This document shows, one piece after another, positions 1 through 10,620 of a stretch of DNA of 36,616 nucleotides (positions are counted from its first letter, which is position 1; every line of letters starts with the position of its first letter). Position numbers and translations under genes: made by a program. Under the pieces are notes generated by a model that saw nothing but the letters and a program-made list of their open reading frames with translations, did not search any database and was not told where the DNA came from. The stretch is from Chara braunii (lineage: Eukaryota > Streptophyta > Charophyceae > Charales > Characeae), in assembly GCA_003427395.1 (NCBI GenBank), contig BFEA01000048.1, positions 1,228,110 through 1,264,725 of the forward strand. The letters run 5' to 3'.

Positions 1-2699
1 CATATGAAACTCCGACGAAACAGTTTGTCACAGCCCCTCGTTTGTTGTCCTCTTCTCTCTCTCTGCCTACGGTTTACCGGGCAGTTCTGTTTGTGACGAT
101 ATATATGTATATATATATATGTATATATATATATGTATCTATCTCACCCCTGGAGGAGATCAACACCGACCAGCGTTCCCATAGAGGCAACAGGGTTCAT
201 TTTGTCCGTTACTCCCTTGGTCGAACCGTGCTCAATGCTTGACACTATCAAACTCATAAATCTCCTGTTGCTTGTTCATTTGACTGTTCGGGTGGCCCAA
301 TTAGAACCCTTCACTTTTTGATCCCCCTTTCACTAATCTCCGTCTAGCATGTACTTAGGTGAAAGGTAAGCTATTTTCTTTAAGATTTTGTTTCTTCTGC
401 TCATTAGCCCAAATAAAAGATAATGCGATTCTCGAAGAAAACACTACCGGGCTAACCCACTTCCCGTAGGTCGCTCACTAGCATTTTCCCGGATCCCGCC
501 ACTTTTCACTTGTTCTTAGGGGTAGAACTCAGGACTTCCCCACTTCTTTTTTCTTGGGTTTTGCGTTCACAATAAAAGACGTTTCAAGTGATCAGTCGAA
601 CGGGGGGGAAGGATGGAAATCACTTAGTTGTATGGATGAATCAAAATCTCCTGTGAGTGTACGGGTTTTCTGCAAACAGTATCACCCACAAAGAAAAGCA
701 CGCTATCTGAGGGCTGCCCTGGGCAAGCACTTAGGCATATAACTTGCATCTGATGAACACTTTGACTTTCCTTTTCATCACTTTGAGGGAAAACAAAAGG
801 GGATTGTCTTTAATACGCGAGAATACTCAGTATGCATCCTGGACTTCCACGCACACCTCCCATCACTCCCCTCGCTACCTTTCCCCTCGACCAAGAACAA
901 ATGCCAATTTGACCAGTCAAAGCTGATGATATGAAGGAGACTAGATCACATAGGACAGACTAGCAAGGCTAACGGTGCCACACAAAACGACTCCCAACCA
1001 TTCTCCTCCAGCAAAGCTTACGCCACCGTGTTCTTTCCCTCTCACCTCATTACTCAAGACCAGTGACTATGGACAGAGGCTCCTGAAAACAGCCCCTAGT
1101 AGGTCAGTAACGTTAGCAATCAGACACACTTCATCCACTTCTAATTATTAGGTGCAAAGGCCCCTATAGGCTATCGCCTTTTTGCACCACTCAGGCTAGT
1201 CAGACTCGACGTTTGGATTTACTTTACCGGTTCCTGCACGTTCAATCACATCCCATTCTGAGACGAGAGGTTTGAGCGATCATTTGCACAACTTAGCTCA
1301 AAGGGGGAGCTCAGAAGACATCATCGACTTTGATCCCGTAACCTTCCGTACATATCTCCGAGCCCCACTCACGCCTCTCGTAGCTATCACTTAGCTCACT
1401 CAGCAAGGTCATCCACAGAAAAGCTTCACGCACCGACAAGTAGACGGGTCCCACTAGTCACCGAACGCCATGGGAGCTCTCACTTAATGGCTTGGATATC
1501 AAACCGTCAATCACAATGATTCAGTCTCTACCAAGATTTGACGTCACTACAAGTAGCAGAATTCCTCTCTCTGACCATACCGGGGCAGGTACGGATGAAA
1601 CTCACGCGCGCTGTCACGCTCCAGCCCAGTGGGGTCTGCAGCTTCTTGCTGGTCATAGTAGCGTTATCAGGAACTGTACGACGACTTTCTTCCGCCTCCC
1701 TCCTCGGGTTTGTAAGTCCCACTCTCCCACTCTTGGTCTCACTGACACCCAGCGGGTAGGCACAAGATCAGCTGATGGGATGATAAGAGAACAACATAGC
1801 AATGACGCACTATCACATCTCTCCCAGGACGGCAGACTAGACCATCAGAGACAGGAGCGAAGGTGACATCAACAGAAATGTGCAGACCTCATCTGCAACT
1901 CGGCAAGGAGCCAGCAATTACTTCTTTACCCAGTGCGCTTCATCCACAAGCTTCCCCTTTTCCTTGGCGTAATCGTTGAAGGCTGGCGTTGACAAATGAT
2001 TGCCGCCTCTCCCAATTGTGGCCACTTAGCGCCTCTAAGTCACGCTGTCGGGAACTCCCCTGCTTGCTCTGTGACCAACTTGACTTTTCATTGGTTTACA
2101 CTCTGGCCTCTGGCAAGTGCAGTACACCCACAGAATTGTTCTCACGCACATGCCTCCCGTTGACCTTTGCTACGCGTCTCTTGTCCCTGTCACACGTCCC
2201 CCGCCTACTGCCTATGCTTGCCACTGCCCCGCACGCCTGTCTGATCACTTTTTTGCCTAACGGCATTGGACCCCAGATCATCTGCTACGCACCGACCTCC
2301 ACCGCGAATAACTGCCTTACACCACGCTGCAGCCTACTCGCGCCGCTTCTCTTGGTAATCCCGTCCCTCGGACTGCAATACACGAGCCAACCTTGTCACG
2401 AGAGTCGAAGGTATCCCCCTCTTTAAGCGCTTGCGAGTGCACGCATGGATGACACAAGAGAGAGCATCCTTCGAAGGGGGTAGCATAGCCACGGGCGTCA
2501 ACTGTTGGGTATGCACCCACTCCTCCTGTGCAGCTCACGCGTGTGTCTCCGCGTAGTGTCCACTTCGTTGTCTCTCCCGAGCTGATAAAGGACCGCGTCC
2601 TGCTCACGCCTCACCTCGTGATTCTGCCAACCGTCTCGCCACTGAGTCTAGCTCGTCCTTAGTGCCCCGCGTCAAAGCCCCTTGCACACCCCCAGCAGC
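1..2699. other. Unassigned stretch, no supported gene
   Basis: About 2.7 kb of roughly 50% GC sequence in which I can support no gene. Open frames are short, overlap each other on both strands, and show no recognisable motif. A TA-rich microsatellite lies near 100-140. A small hairpin (GGTGCAAAGGC at 1151 against GCCTTTTTGCACC ending at 1188) is visible; it lacks tRNA boxes and could be chance. Minus-strand frames between about 2300 and 2640 may continue a decayed element linked to the ORF at 2700-3212, but I recognise nothing in them. Confidence 0.5.
100..140. repeat. TA/TG-rich microsatellite
   Basis: Alternating TA runs interrupted by TG about every 14 bases form a short compound dinucleotide repeat. 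The small reading frame across it (repeated Y-I-C-I-Y residues) is low-complexity and not a gene. Confidence 0.85.
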
Positions 2700-3212
2700 C
2701 TACACACGTCGTTCTCTTGACGGTGCCGCCTCTGCTGGCCTTACCCTGCCTCTCGCCGAACTAGCCTCTGGCCCATCTTCCACCGGCCTCGCGGCTCGGT
2801 GGTACCTCTGGACTTCGCCCGGTCTATTCCAGGACCTGAGATCCGTCTCCCGATCTGCCTCGCTCATTTCACTCTCCCCACCTGAGTGCCGGTCCAGATG
2901 AGCTTGTTCCCTATCCGCCGTGTCAGTCGAAGTTTCCATCTCGTGATAAGCCACCGTTACCCGTAGCCTTGTCGTCACACCGTCCCTTCTGCAGCGCCTC
3001 TCCGCATGATCTCTCGCCTCTGTAATTGCGTCCTGCAGCTTTGGGTTAGTCCGCATCTCTCCCTCTTTCGCTCCCTCCATATTAATCTTCAACTGCACCT
3101 CGTCCCCACCGTCGTAGTTGAGTATCACTGTAATCCAGGGCCCTTCCCCAGACATAGGCTTCCAACGGGCCTGGTGGTACCAGTAACCAGGCCTGTATCT
3201 GTACAACGCCAT
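2700..3212 (-). CDS. Unrecognised ORF, 170 aa, possible mobile-element or gene remnant
   Basis: This minus-strand ORF starts at an ATG (3212, MALYRYRPGYWYHQ) and ends at TAG (2700-2702), about 170 residues. An earlier in-frame TTG gives only five more residues and is not preferred. The N-terminal half has mixed hydrophobic/charged composition like a folded domain (WKPMSGEGPWITVILNYDGG, then KLQDAITEARDHAERRCRRDG). The second half is rich in E, R, S and A and looks disordered. I see no catalytic motif, signal peptide or membrane segment and do not recognise the family. It could be one exon of a host gene, part of a transposon protein, or a chance frame in GC-rich DNA. Sequence downstream on the same strand is soon closed in every frame, so any larger protein would need splicing or is broken. 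Confidence 0.35.
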   Translation of the reverse strand: MALYRYRPGYWYHQARWKPMSGEGPWITVILNYDGGDEVQLKINMEGAKEGEMRTNPKLQDAITEARDHAERRCRRDGVTTRLRVTVAYHEMETSTDTADREQAHLDRHSGGESEMSEADRETDLRSWNRPGEVQRYHRAARPVEDGPEASSARGRVRPAEAAPSRERRV

Positions 3213-3227
3213 AGCCGTTCTTCTCAA

Positions 3228-4690
3228 TAGTCAGCACCGGCGCTCAATTCGTACTAGCCTGCAGGCGAGACTACCGGACTGGCTAAGTCTCGACTATCAA
3301 AAAATTGAAGCCTTAGCGTATATCACTGCTTACACCTACGGGGCAATGACATGCCCCTCACAGGAAACAGCCCCTGTTTTATAGGGCTCAGAGTGGCTGC
3401 GATCCCTGCGTACTAAAGGGAAATTCAGATAATAACTTAGAATTCTTGAAATTCATAGAATAACATGAATTTTAGTAAGTTTTTAGCAGGTAAGGCGGAA
3501 TCTCAATTGTCGGTGCACAAACAGGACACTTGCTTTATAGCTACATCAGTCCCTACTCAGAGCGAAGTTACCAGGGTCTCGGGAAAAAAAACAGAAGTCC
3601 CATAACGGGACACTGACAGCCTTACCCTTCTCTTTAAAAATGCATCGTCGGTCCACCCTTATCGGGTGCCCGTGTCCGATGGCAAGGAGGGGGCTTATGA
3701 CCCTCCATGGGGGGTGATAAGCCTCCTACCGATGCGGTCGCGGGTCGCCCCTCTTTTAAGGTCTCATCGCACGGCGCTCAATCGGAGTTCACCCACAGAC
3801 GGCATACGTAAGGTCGGCCAACTTAGGCTGTCGGCCAACGTAAGGTCTTCCCGCGAAACGACAGGCCAACAGGGAAAAATAGAAAATAGGAAAATTTAGT
3901 AATAATAATAATAATAATGATAGCAGTAAATCAGAGACAGAAAGGAAATCGTAGCATCACAGTGGCCTAAGGCCACTGGAATTTTCCCAAACTAAAACGA
4001 GTTCAAATTCAGCGTTTTATTTTCCTTTTTCTCTTTTCTCTTCTGACAACGACTTCTATCCCGTGCACCTAACCTATAACCTGGTTAGGAGGCATTTGGT
4101 CCGCAGTAGAAAAGACCACCCTGGCCTTTTCACCTTCGCGTCCCAGGGCGAACCCGGCGGCTACCACGGCTTCAGGCCGGTAGTGCTCTGCTGTACAGCA
4201 GGGCGCCGAGCCTGCGTGGACCAATCGAAGTCCTGTGGCGCACCCTTTTTGTTGAGGACAACGTCACCAGAACCGGTCCGCGCTGAAAAATAGTCCGGGT
4301 ACCAGGCCTACAGCACGAGATGAGCCTAGTGATTAGTAAGTCGGGACAAGGGACTGGCAATGAGCGAGGACCTGGTACACAAAGGAGGGTTGGGATACCA
4401 CGCCCTCCGACACTGCGCGCAGCACCTTGCGCTTGTGCAGCAAGCAGCCCACGAGTCTAAGCTCCAGCAGCGCTGTCGCCCGCAAGTGCAGTGTCTGAAT
4501 GCCCCATCTGCCACCCGACACTTTCCTACATCGAAAGTCTTGGGCACACAGTTTGTCTTTTTCAGTCGGGACCGAGTTTCCACTAGCTTCAGTTTCAGCC
4601 AAAGTGTTTGTGCTCAGGCCCGACCCGTTCAGATTATGGTCCAAATTGGTTAGCCATGCCCACCCACCCAGGCACAAGCGTACAAATATG
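3228..4690. other. Unassigned stretch with a short microsatellite
   Basis: No gene is supported. It holds a (TAA)n tract near 3899-3920, a short inverted motif AGTGGCCTAAGGCCACT near 3963-3979, and repeated CGGCCAAC/CGTAAGGTC words around 3800-3860. Open frames of 60-150 codons exist on both strands, but they overlap each other and carry no recognisable motif. Confidence 0.45.
3899..3920. repeat. (TAA)n microsatellite
   Basis: Seven trinucleotide units of AAT/TAA in a row, ending at GATAGCAG. Confidence 0.85.
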
Positions 4691-4699
4691 GCCCGTCCG

Positions 4700-4798
4700 T
4701 AGGTAGAATGAAAGGGGGTAGACAATGTAACTGGTAGTGAGGTAGAATGAAAGGAGGGCCGTAAGGTAGAATGAAAGGGGGTAGACAATGTAACTGGT
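4700..4798 (+). repeat. Partial tandem triplication at the LINE A copy 1 start
   Basis: The word GGTAGAATGAAAGG occurs three times (about 4702, 4741 and 4765). The first and third copies continue through GGGTAGACAATGTAACTGGT; the second is cut after about 15 bases. The outer copies are 63 bp apart. The third copy runs directly into the LINE endonuclease reading frame, so this is a local duplication of the element's 5' part rather than an independent satellite. Confidence 0.75.
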
Positions 4799-4800
4799 CA

Positions 4801-5560
4801 AAGATCATGACATGGAATGTTAGAGGGATGGGGGTGAGATCGCCATTGGGTAAAAGGAAGGAGATGGTGGAAAAAGTCAAACGAGAACAGATAGATATTG
4901 TTTGCCTACAAGAGACCAAGTTGGACATAAGTAAGATAGCAAAGCCGACATTATGGTGGAGTTGGACATAAGTAAGATAGCAAAGCCGACATTGTGGTGG
5001 AAAAGTCGCCAAGTATGGGGCCCGACACAGGGAACAAACGGGGGGGTGCGCATTTTGGTTTCCCTGCACTTTAGAGAGGAAATTTGAGACTAATACTTTG
5101 ACTTGAAGGGTAGATGGGCGTGGGTGATCCTTGCAAAGGGGGGAGAAACTCTGGGGATTGATCACAGTGTACAACGCGACGGAGATGGGCTTGCGGTGCA
5201 GAATGTGCGAGCAGGTGCAGACTCTCGTCCCGCATGTGAACAGGGACTTTAACTCGGTCGCGAACCCAGTTCTGGATTCTGCTACAACAAGGAATGTGGA
5301 AGAAGACTCTCTTGTGCTCTTAAATGGGATGACAGGGATGGGCTTCACGAATTTCTACCGAATGTTGCATCCGCAGTACAGGGTTTTCACATTATGGGGA
5401 AAAGCGGTGATAACGAGATCTATAATTGACATGATCTGGGCATCGACTGAGCTGAATGAAGTGATAGAACGGGCCTCTAATAGCTCCAATGGCGATATCA
5501 TACGATCCGAAAGTGATAGCAAGCTTTTCGATGGGCCAACTGGAGACGAGCCAACCCCCC
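4801..5560 (+). pseudogene. LINE AP-endonuclease domain, broken
   Basis: The protein nicks target DNA to prime reverse transcription in LINEs. Seen in sequence: MTWNVRGMG, then KREQIDIVCLQETKL (asparagine and glutamate of the EEP active-site motifs). A 41-bp duplication then shifts the frame. Later come GGVRILVSLHF, GRWAW, ITVYNATEMGLR, a DFNSV motif, HPQYRVFTLWG, and an S-I-I-D-M-I-W segment where intact relatives have SRIDxI. There is a stop after the REEI residues near 5085 and a frameshift in the G-run near 5142. The order matches the LINE endonuclease family. The final SDH motif is degenerate (SESDSK). The domain cannot be translated as one protein. Confidence 0.8.
4920..5001 (+). repeat. 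41-bp tandem duplication inside the endonuclease
   Basis: GTTGGACATAAGTAAGATAG and the following 21 bases occur twice back to back (4920-4960 and 4961-5001). They differ at one position (ATTATGG versus ATTGTGG). Because 41 is not a multiple of three, the duplication itself throws the endonuclease out of frame. Confidence 0.9.
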
Positions 5561-6120
5561 AAGGCGATCTTGGCACAAGTCTTCAAAAGTGTGGAGTTTC
5601 AGCCTGAGGTGACCCAGTTATGGATTAGCGGCTACCCGCATGAGAACCTAGGGCGATTCATGACTTGCGAGAACGATTGCTCAGACTGTTGAGGCATAGC
5701 TATCTAACACATCAACGTATGGGAGAAGAGTATACCCGGCGAATGAAGGAGTTGAATAGTGGCCCAACAGCAGAGCAGATGAGCTTTGGGAATGGTTAAG
5801 GGAGGAAGTAGTCAAATGAGGAAGGCGAACCAATGAGTCATGGATTGTGGTGGAGGAACGGATGGCAGAAAGATTATTTGCTACAGTGGGCACACACAAA
5901 TAGGCACTGCTGATGATAACGATGGACCCCGCCTTTGATGATAATCAGGAAACGCAATGCACCACGAGGGGGATCTTGAAATGTGTAATGAATTTCTACC
6001 GCTGTTTGCTAACTGGAGAGAAATATTGGACATCTCAGGATACGGCTAAGGAATCAGGGCAAACAGTGTAGAGGCACGTTCACAGTCGGCCTGGTAAGCA
6101 TTTGTAGACTAGAAGAAAAA

Positions 6121-6423
6121 TTGAAGTTGGAGGAGGTGGAGAGAGCAATCGCAGACCTTCCCAATCTTAAGCCGTTACGCCTGGATGGGATGCGGATCAT
6201 GCGGGTGAAGCTCTGCAAGGAGATCTGTAACTTCTTGGTGGTCTTACTGACGGTTGCGTACGACGAGGCGCTTAAGCATGGAGCCTTCTCGCAGAGTTTT
6301 AGAGAAGGATATGTAGTCCTGCTGTATAAAAAGGCGGCAAAGGAGGATGTGCGAAACGGGTGGCCGATATCTATTTTTAACGCGTCATATAAGATTTTGG
6401 CCGAGGTGATAGGGACTCGATAG
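6121..6423 (+). pseudogene. LINE reverse transcriptase N-terminal fragment, family A
   Basis: One open stretch of about 100 codons reads EEVERAIADLPNLKPLRLDG, then FREGYVVLLYKK, then a degenerate form of the WRPIS block (GWPISIFNASYKILAEV). These match the pre-palm motifs of plant LINE RTs (normally K-x-PG-x-DG, then LIPKKG, then WRPISL). The PGPDG core has become LRLDG. The reading ends at a stop straight after I-G-T-R, and family A homology ends there too, so the palm with the catalytic aspartates is missing from this copy. Confidence 0.8.
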
Positions 6424-6528
6424 GTCTGACTACACTTTGTTTTGAGGGTCCTGGGAGGTAGGTTGGGAGGGGTGTCCCCCGTGGTGCCAATGAAGGGGAC
6501 TCGATAGGTCTGACCACACTTCGTTTTT
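6413..6528 (+). repeat. Direct repeat of about 32 bp at the LINE A copy 1 break
   Basis: GGGACTCGATAGGTCTGAC followed by ACACTT-GTTTT occurs at about 6414 and again at about 6497 (spacing 83 bp), with a few substitutions. The first copy straddles the end of LINE homology, so the duplication is linked to the truncation event. Confidence 0.75.
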
Positions 6529-6900
6529 AGAATGAGTGTCTCGGTCACCCATTCGCCCTCCGTGCCACGGAACTTACGAGACCAAGTAGTGTAAAGGATA
6601 AAGTCGTATTCAGTCTCCTGCACGTCGAGGTATGCGGAGTAATGGTAGCGCTGAGGCGCCTGGGTACTTTCTGGTGGCTGGAGGGTGAGGGGAAAATGGA
6701 GGTCGGGGACCGTCTGATCGAAGAAGTGTTGTGTTTTGATCTCCGAGGGTAAGAGAGATAAGAGAGCGGGACCCGGAGGTAGCTAAACGAGCTTTCTTAA
6801 CTACGAGAGGGTGCATGAAATCTCCTGGCAAGCCAGAGTTCCATAAAGCACTTCACACCCTCGTAGATGTCCCCAGGCAAATGGGAATGATAGGGAGTGC

Positions 6901-7266
6901 GCGATCAAGGTCTGAGACCAGGGCGATAAGACGATGCAGGATGTTTACGTGTCTCGTAAGTCGCTCCTGCCGAACCTGAAGAATGCTCAAATCCAGGAAG
7001 AAGAACACAACATCTTCGTGGATCGCCAGTTGAGCACTACAACGAGTTGTGCGAATGGCGAGACGTGTCGGGAGTCTCGGAGATGGTGCGATCAAGCTAT
7101 GAGAGCAGGGCGAGAAGATGACGCAGCACATTTACGTGTCTTGTTAGTCGCTCCACACCTGAACAATGCTCAAATCCAGGAAGGACACTAAATCCTCTTA
7201 TGTTGTCAACTGAGCACGAGTTGCGCGAATGGTGTGACGCATCGGAAGTCTCAGAGGAGAAGGACT
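6901..7266 (-). repeat. Diverged 187-bp tandem duplication in the LTR element
   Basis: The segment starting GCGATCAAG at 6901 (through TTTACGTGTCT, AGTCGCTCC and AATGCTCAAATCCAGGA) recurs from 7088 with about 187 bp spacing. Substitutions and small indels separate the two copies, so the duplication is old. It lies between the gag remnant and the LINE A break; I cannot assign a protein to it. Confidence 0.75.
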
Positions 7267-7277
7267 AGATGTGGTCT

Positions 7278-9023
7278 GCTGTGGGGCAGTCGATACCTCG
7301 ACAAACGGTGGAGTAGAGGGAACTGCGTCTGTCGTGTCCTAAGGAAACTCTAGGATGGTAGCCAAAGGGGCAAAATGCGACTCGATGGTCGGGAAACCGA
7401 CTATGTGTGAGACGTCAACGATACACTGCAGCGTGGCTCGTTGAACACGACTGGTCAGACGGGGTCAGGGGGGGACTGAGATCGGCGCTGACGAGAAATG
7501 ACAACAAGTATTGATTGAGGACAACATGGTATGAGAACCGTGAGGAGGTGTGTCCATTCTGGCGGCATTGAAGGCGACCACTACGGGTCTAGAGGGTGGC
7601 GCGCTCCTTAAGGAATAGGGCTTCACGATGAGGGACGAAACCCTGCGGGTGTGGGCGCCAGCCTATGCAAGCCGACTGCAAGCACGACCCGTGACGCCAT
7701 CTGCAAGCGGTCGGCCATAAGGACAGCCTCGTCATCTATGTGGTGTCCCGAAGCTCGAGGTCCTCGGGGGTGTCCTCAAGGGTAGGGTCGACCTCTGTCG
7801 TAGAGTCGTCGTCGTACTCGAGGGAACTGTAGCACCGAGAGAACGACACTTCAGGCTGAGTTGAGTGGTGAAAGCAGCCGGTGAAAGATGAACGACCTCA
7901 AGTGGTGTCGCGTGACTGGGTGGTGGCGGCAGGTTGCAAAGAGGATGGGGCGTCGGAGAATCGACTTTGCATCCTCTAATACTGTCGAGCAGCCTTGTAG
8001 GCCTGCTCTGTGGATGAGAAGGTAGACCTTGATGCGGTAGTCAGTCATAAGATTGATAAGGAACCGGTCGGTGAGAATGGCCCCTGGTAAGAATGTCTCA
8101 TCACAGGTAACGCGGACGTCCTTAAACACCCGGATGTGACGCTCCAGATCTGCAGATGCGGAGGACCCGGGCCATCGGGTCTGGGTGACCAGATCTAAGG
8201 CGTCGGTCCTATTATGTCGAGCGTCATAGAGTTTCTGCTGAACGGCGGTGAAGTCCGCAAAAGTGGGAACCTCACTTGTGTGGCGCGCGATGGGTAGAAT
8301 AACTCTGCCATGCAGTGAAAGGGCTGCCTCGCAATTTAGTTGCGAGCAAAGAGCACCACAACTCCTGACTAGTGTGTGTCAGCGTCAATGCGGCCTGCAA
8401 CCAATGCGACATGCAAAGTGTGCCATCGTAGTCAGGTATATCCGATAGACGCACAAGGGTGGGGCCACTCTGCTGACAGGGAGGGGAGAGAGGCTGAGAT
8501 GCCTGCACTGCGGCGGCAAACGTCGGGGTCGATGCAGGGGTGGAAGTGAAGACAAGTTGTGGAGCGTGGCTGGTGGCGGAAGGTCTAGCAGAGGTGGAGG
8601 CAATGACCCCAAGCAGCTGTGACAGAGTGGCAAGGTAGGAGGGTAGAGGCGGAGGTGTAGGTCGAGGAAAGTTTTAATTACGAACCGCGGAATAGAACGT
8701 TGTGTTCGGTCTCGTTCATTGAATGCTTGGGGAAGACGATGGACGCACGGTTACAACGGGAGCTAGGGGCCAACATATGCACGCGGCGCGAGCGCCCTGA
8801 TCGTTGGCGCGCGACTCTACCTGGTTGTGGCGTGGCCACTCGCAAACTCAGTCGCGGGGCCGCGGTTGGCCTCCTCGGCTGCGGCCAAGGCCGCAAGATC
8901 TGCGGTCGAAGGTGTCACGTAGATGTAATATAATCCGGGAGCAGGGCGGGGAGGGGCAGTGGGGAAGCGTGGGCACGTGGCGCGCGCACGTGCCACGGCC
9001 TTGGCCTTCGCGCTTTCTCTCAT
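7278..9023 (-). pseudogene. Gag-like polyprotein remnants, broken
   Basis: Gag forms the particle that packages the element's RNA. Minus-strand pieces in order: from ATG 9023, MRESAKAKAVARARAT then TPSTADLAALAAAEEA (stop near 8817). At 8660-8272, a proline/serine-rich stretch is followed by LVRLSDIPDYDGTLCMSHWL and TKLRGSPFTAW. After a frameshift near 8270, EVPTFADFTAVQQKLYDARH, DLERHIRVFKDVRV and ILTDRFLINLMTDYRIKVYL run to about 7970. Weaker pieces follow: an acidic S-L-E-Y-D-D-D segment near 7800 and IVDVSHIVGFPTIESHF near 7400. The P-x-Y-D-G followed by W, then L-x-G-x-A-xx-W layout resembles Ty3/Gypsy capsid domains. At least two frameshifts and several stops kill it. Confidence 0.6.
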
Positions 9024-9204
9024 GCGTCGAGAAGACACTCTCCTTTTTCGCCACGTGTGCGTCACTGATCGTTGCGCATATTTCCCGCTGTTTCCCGTCT
9101 TCTGGCTTTGGAAAGGGGCCAGAATCCCGCTATCGGGATTACACAATTTACTCAGATTTGCGGGATGGGATGGTATGGGATGGGTGGTAGAGGGGACTGT
9201 TCCC

Positions 9205-9215
9205 GCTCTGATACC
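9205..9215 (-). promoter_or_regulatory. Primer-binding site for initiator-Met tRNA
   Basis: On the minus strand GGTATCAGAGC reads exactly as 11 of the 12 bases of the usual plant retrotransposon site TGGTATCAGAGC, complementary to the 3' end of tRNA-iMet. It lies directly inside the LTR end (…CATCACACA) and upstream of the gag remnant, as expected for priming minus-strand DNA synthesis. Confidence 0.75.
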
Positions 9216-9558
9216 TGTGTGATGGACCCGTCAGGATGTGGCGGTCCGTTAGGATCAAGACAAATGGATGAGATGGGGTAGATGGAGATAAAGCTAGAAG
9301 GGACAACGCAACTCCAACGCAGACTCAACACGCACGTACTCCAAACTGTGCAAGTGAAGAGTGAGGCTAAAAAGAGACTGCAGCTAGGGTATAGCCCAAG
9401 CGGACTGACTGGACTGGACTGGACTAGCCTGATACCGAAAGTGGTCCCGGGTAGGAGTGGACTGGACTGAATGAGCACACGGCTTGTGGGGTCAGGCCAC
9501 GACTTGCTCCCACCGGCCGATCAGGCAGAATAGCCAGGGCAGCTAGAGTCACGTTGCA
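9216..9558 (-). repeat. Putative LTR, about 343 bp
   Basis: Minus-strand sequence beginning TGCAACGTGACT and ending CATCACACA, so it has the TG...CA ends of an LTR. It is followed immediately by the primer-binding site. Its outer end coincides with the first base of LINE A homology (9559). A GACTG pentanucleotide cluster lies inside (about 9410-9475). I see no obvious TATA box. No second LTR is present in the window, so identity between LTRs cannot be tested. Confidence 0.65.
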
Positions 9559-9827
9559 TGGATTGTGGTGGAGGAACAAATGACACGGAGGTTCTTTACC
9601 ACAGTGGGCGCACACAAACTGACACCGCTGATGACATTGAGGGACCCCCCCTTTGATGATAATCAGGCAACACAGCGCACCACGAGGGGGATCCTCAAAT
9701 GTGTCAAGGATTTCTACCGTCGTCTAATAATTGAAAACGAAGATTGGACATTTGAGGTGATGGCTAAGAAATGAGAGCAAGCAGTGTGGACTTTGTGGAG
9801 GTACATTTGCAGTCGCTTGGACTTGGT

Positions 9828-10620
9828 AATCATTTGCAGACTAGAAGAGGACGTGAAGCCGGAGGAGGTGGAGAGAGCGATTGTGGACCTTCCCCATCTT
9901 AAGGCGTCGGGCCTGGATTGGATGTCAGTGGAACTCTCCGTAACTTCTTGGTTGTCCCGCAGACTTTCGCGGAAACATATGCAGTCCTACCGTATAAAAA
10001 GGGGGTGAGGGCGGAAGTGCAAAACCGAAGGCCGATATCTATTATTAACGCATCATATAAGATTTTGGCCAAGGTGATGAAAACCCGCTTGAAAGAAGTG
10101 TTGTTCACCTTATAGACTGCACGCAGACTACGTTCGTGTCGGGACGTCGGATTTTATCTAACGTCATATTGGCACAGCAGGTTCTGGAGGAGCAACGATG
10201 TATAGGCAATGCAATGGCATTTGTCTCCATTGATCTTGAGAAAGTGTATGATCGAGTCCACTATGAACTCTTGCCGCAGGGAATGGCCCATAGGGGGATA
10301 GGGGGGGTCTTTTGCAGCTTGGTTAGAAGCTTGTTGACGGGAGCAACAACAGTGATGCAGGTCAATGGTGTTCGATCGAACAAGCTCAAGGTAACAGGAT
10401 CAGTTAGGCAAGGATACCAGCTGTCTCTAGCCCTTTAAGTTATCCACATCAAATCTGTGCACGATATTTTGAGGGCGGATGATAGACTTATTGCCCTGAA
10501 AGAGGGACCGACAACGGAGCTGCAACCCCGTGCATTTGCGGATGATTCGGGAGGAGTGATCCCCCCGACAGACCAACAATTGGGAGTGCTTAAGAACGAC
10601 CTCCCAAGCATTTTCTAAGT
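9828..10620 (+). pseudogene. LINE reverse transcriptase, family A copy 2, broken but FADD intact
   Basis: Motifs seen: KASGLDWM (degenerate K-x-PG-x-DG), VLPYKKGVRAEV, RRPISIINASYKILAKV, TTFVSGRRILSNVILAQQ, FVSIDLEKVYDRV (box A with the first catalytic aspartate), GSVRQGYQLS (box B; intact relatives have RQGDPLSP), and AFADDSGGVI at 10532-10561 (box C, both aspartates present). A frameshift near 10100-10135 separates the fingers from the palm, and a stop at 10436 sits between boxes B and C. The frame of box A and box C is the same, so only point lesions separate them. Confidence 0.85.

Larger units (their letters stand above)
4771..6420 (+). mobile_element. Decayed LINE, family A copy 1 (5' half: endonuclease and start of RT)
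   Basis: A non-LTR retrotransposon fragment in plus orientation. From about 4800 the translation shows an AP-endonuclease (EEP-fold) domain, broken into several frames. It is followed by a linker and, at 6121-6420, the region in front of and including the first RT motifs. The sequence then stops matching family A at 6420, just after the residues I-G-T-R, where copy 2 continues with the RT fingers and palm. It overlaps copy 2: 5839-6420 aligns with 9557-10090. The two are therefore separate partial copies rather than halves of one element. Numerous stops and frameshifts make it a dead copy. Confidence 0.85.
6530..9558 (-). mobile_element. Remnant of an LTR retrotransposon (minus strand)
   Basis: Read on the minus strand from 9558 downward there is a candidate 5' LTR (9558-9216, TG...CA ended), then an 11-base match to the initiator-Met primer-binding site. 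Gag-like coding remnants follow, from about 9023 to roughly 7.3 kb. The lower-coordinate boundary is uncertain: I find no protease, RT or integrase motif and no second LTR, so the 3' part seems deleted. The upper boundary is sharp, because family A LINE homology starts at 9559. The gag shape suggests Ty3/Gypsy rather than Copia, but without pol this is an inference. Confidence 0.65.

Noticed and set aside
1492-1866. 124-residue plus-strand frame
   Set aside because: No motif, overlaps other open frames on both strands, and no neighbour supports it.
4650-5348. 232-residue minus-strand frame
   Set aside because: It lies antisense to the LINE A endonuclease, whose conserved motifs are on the plus strand; the minus frame has no recognisable motif.
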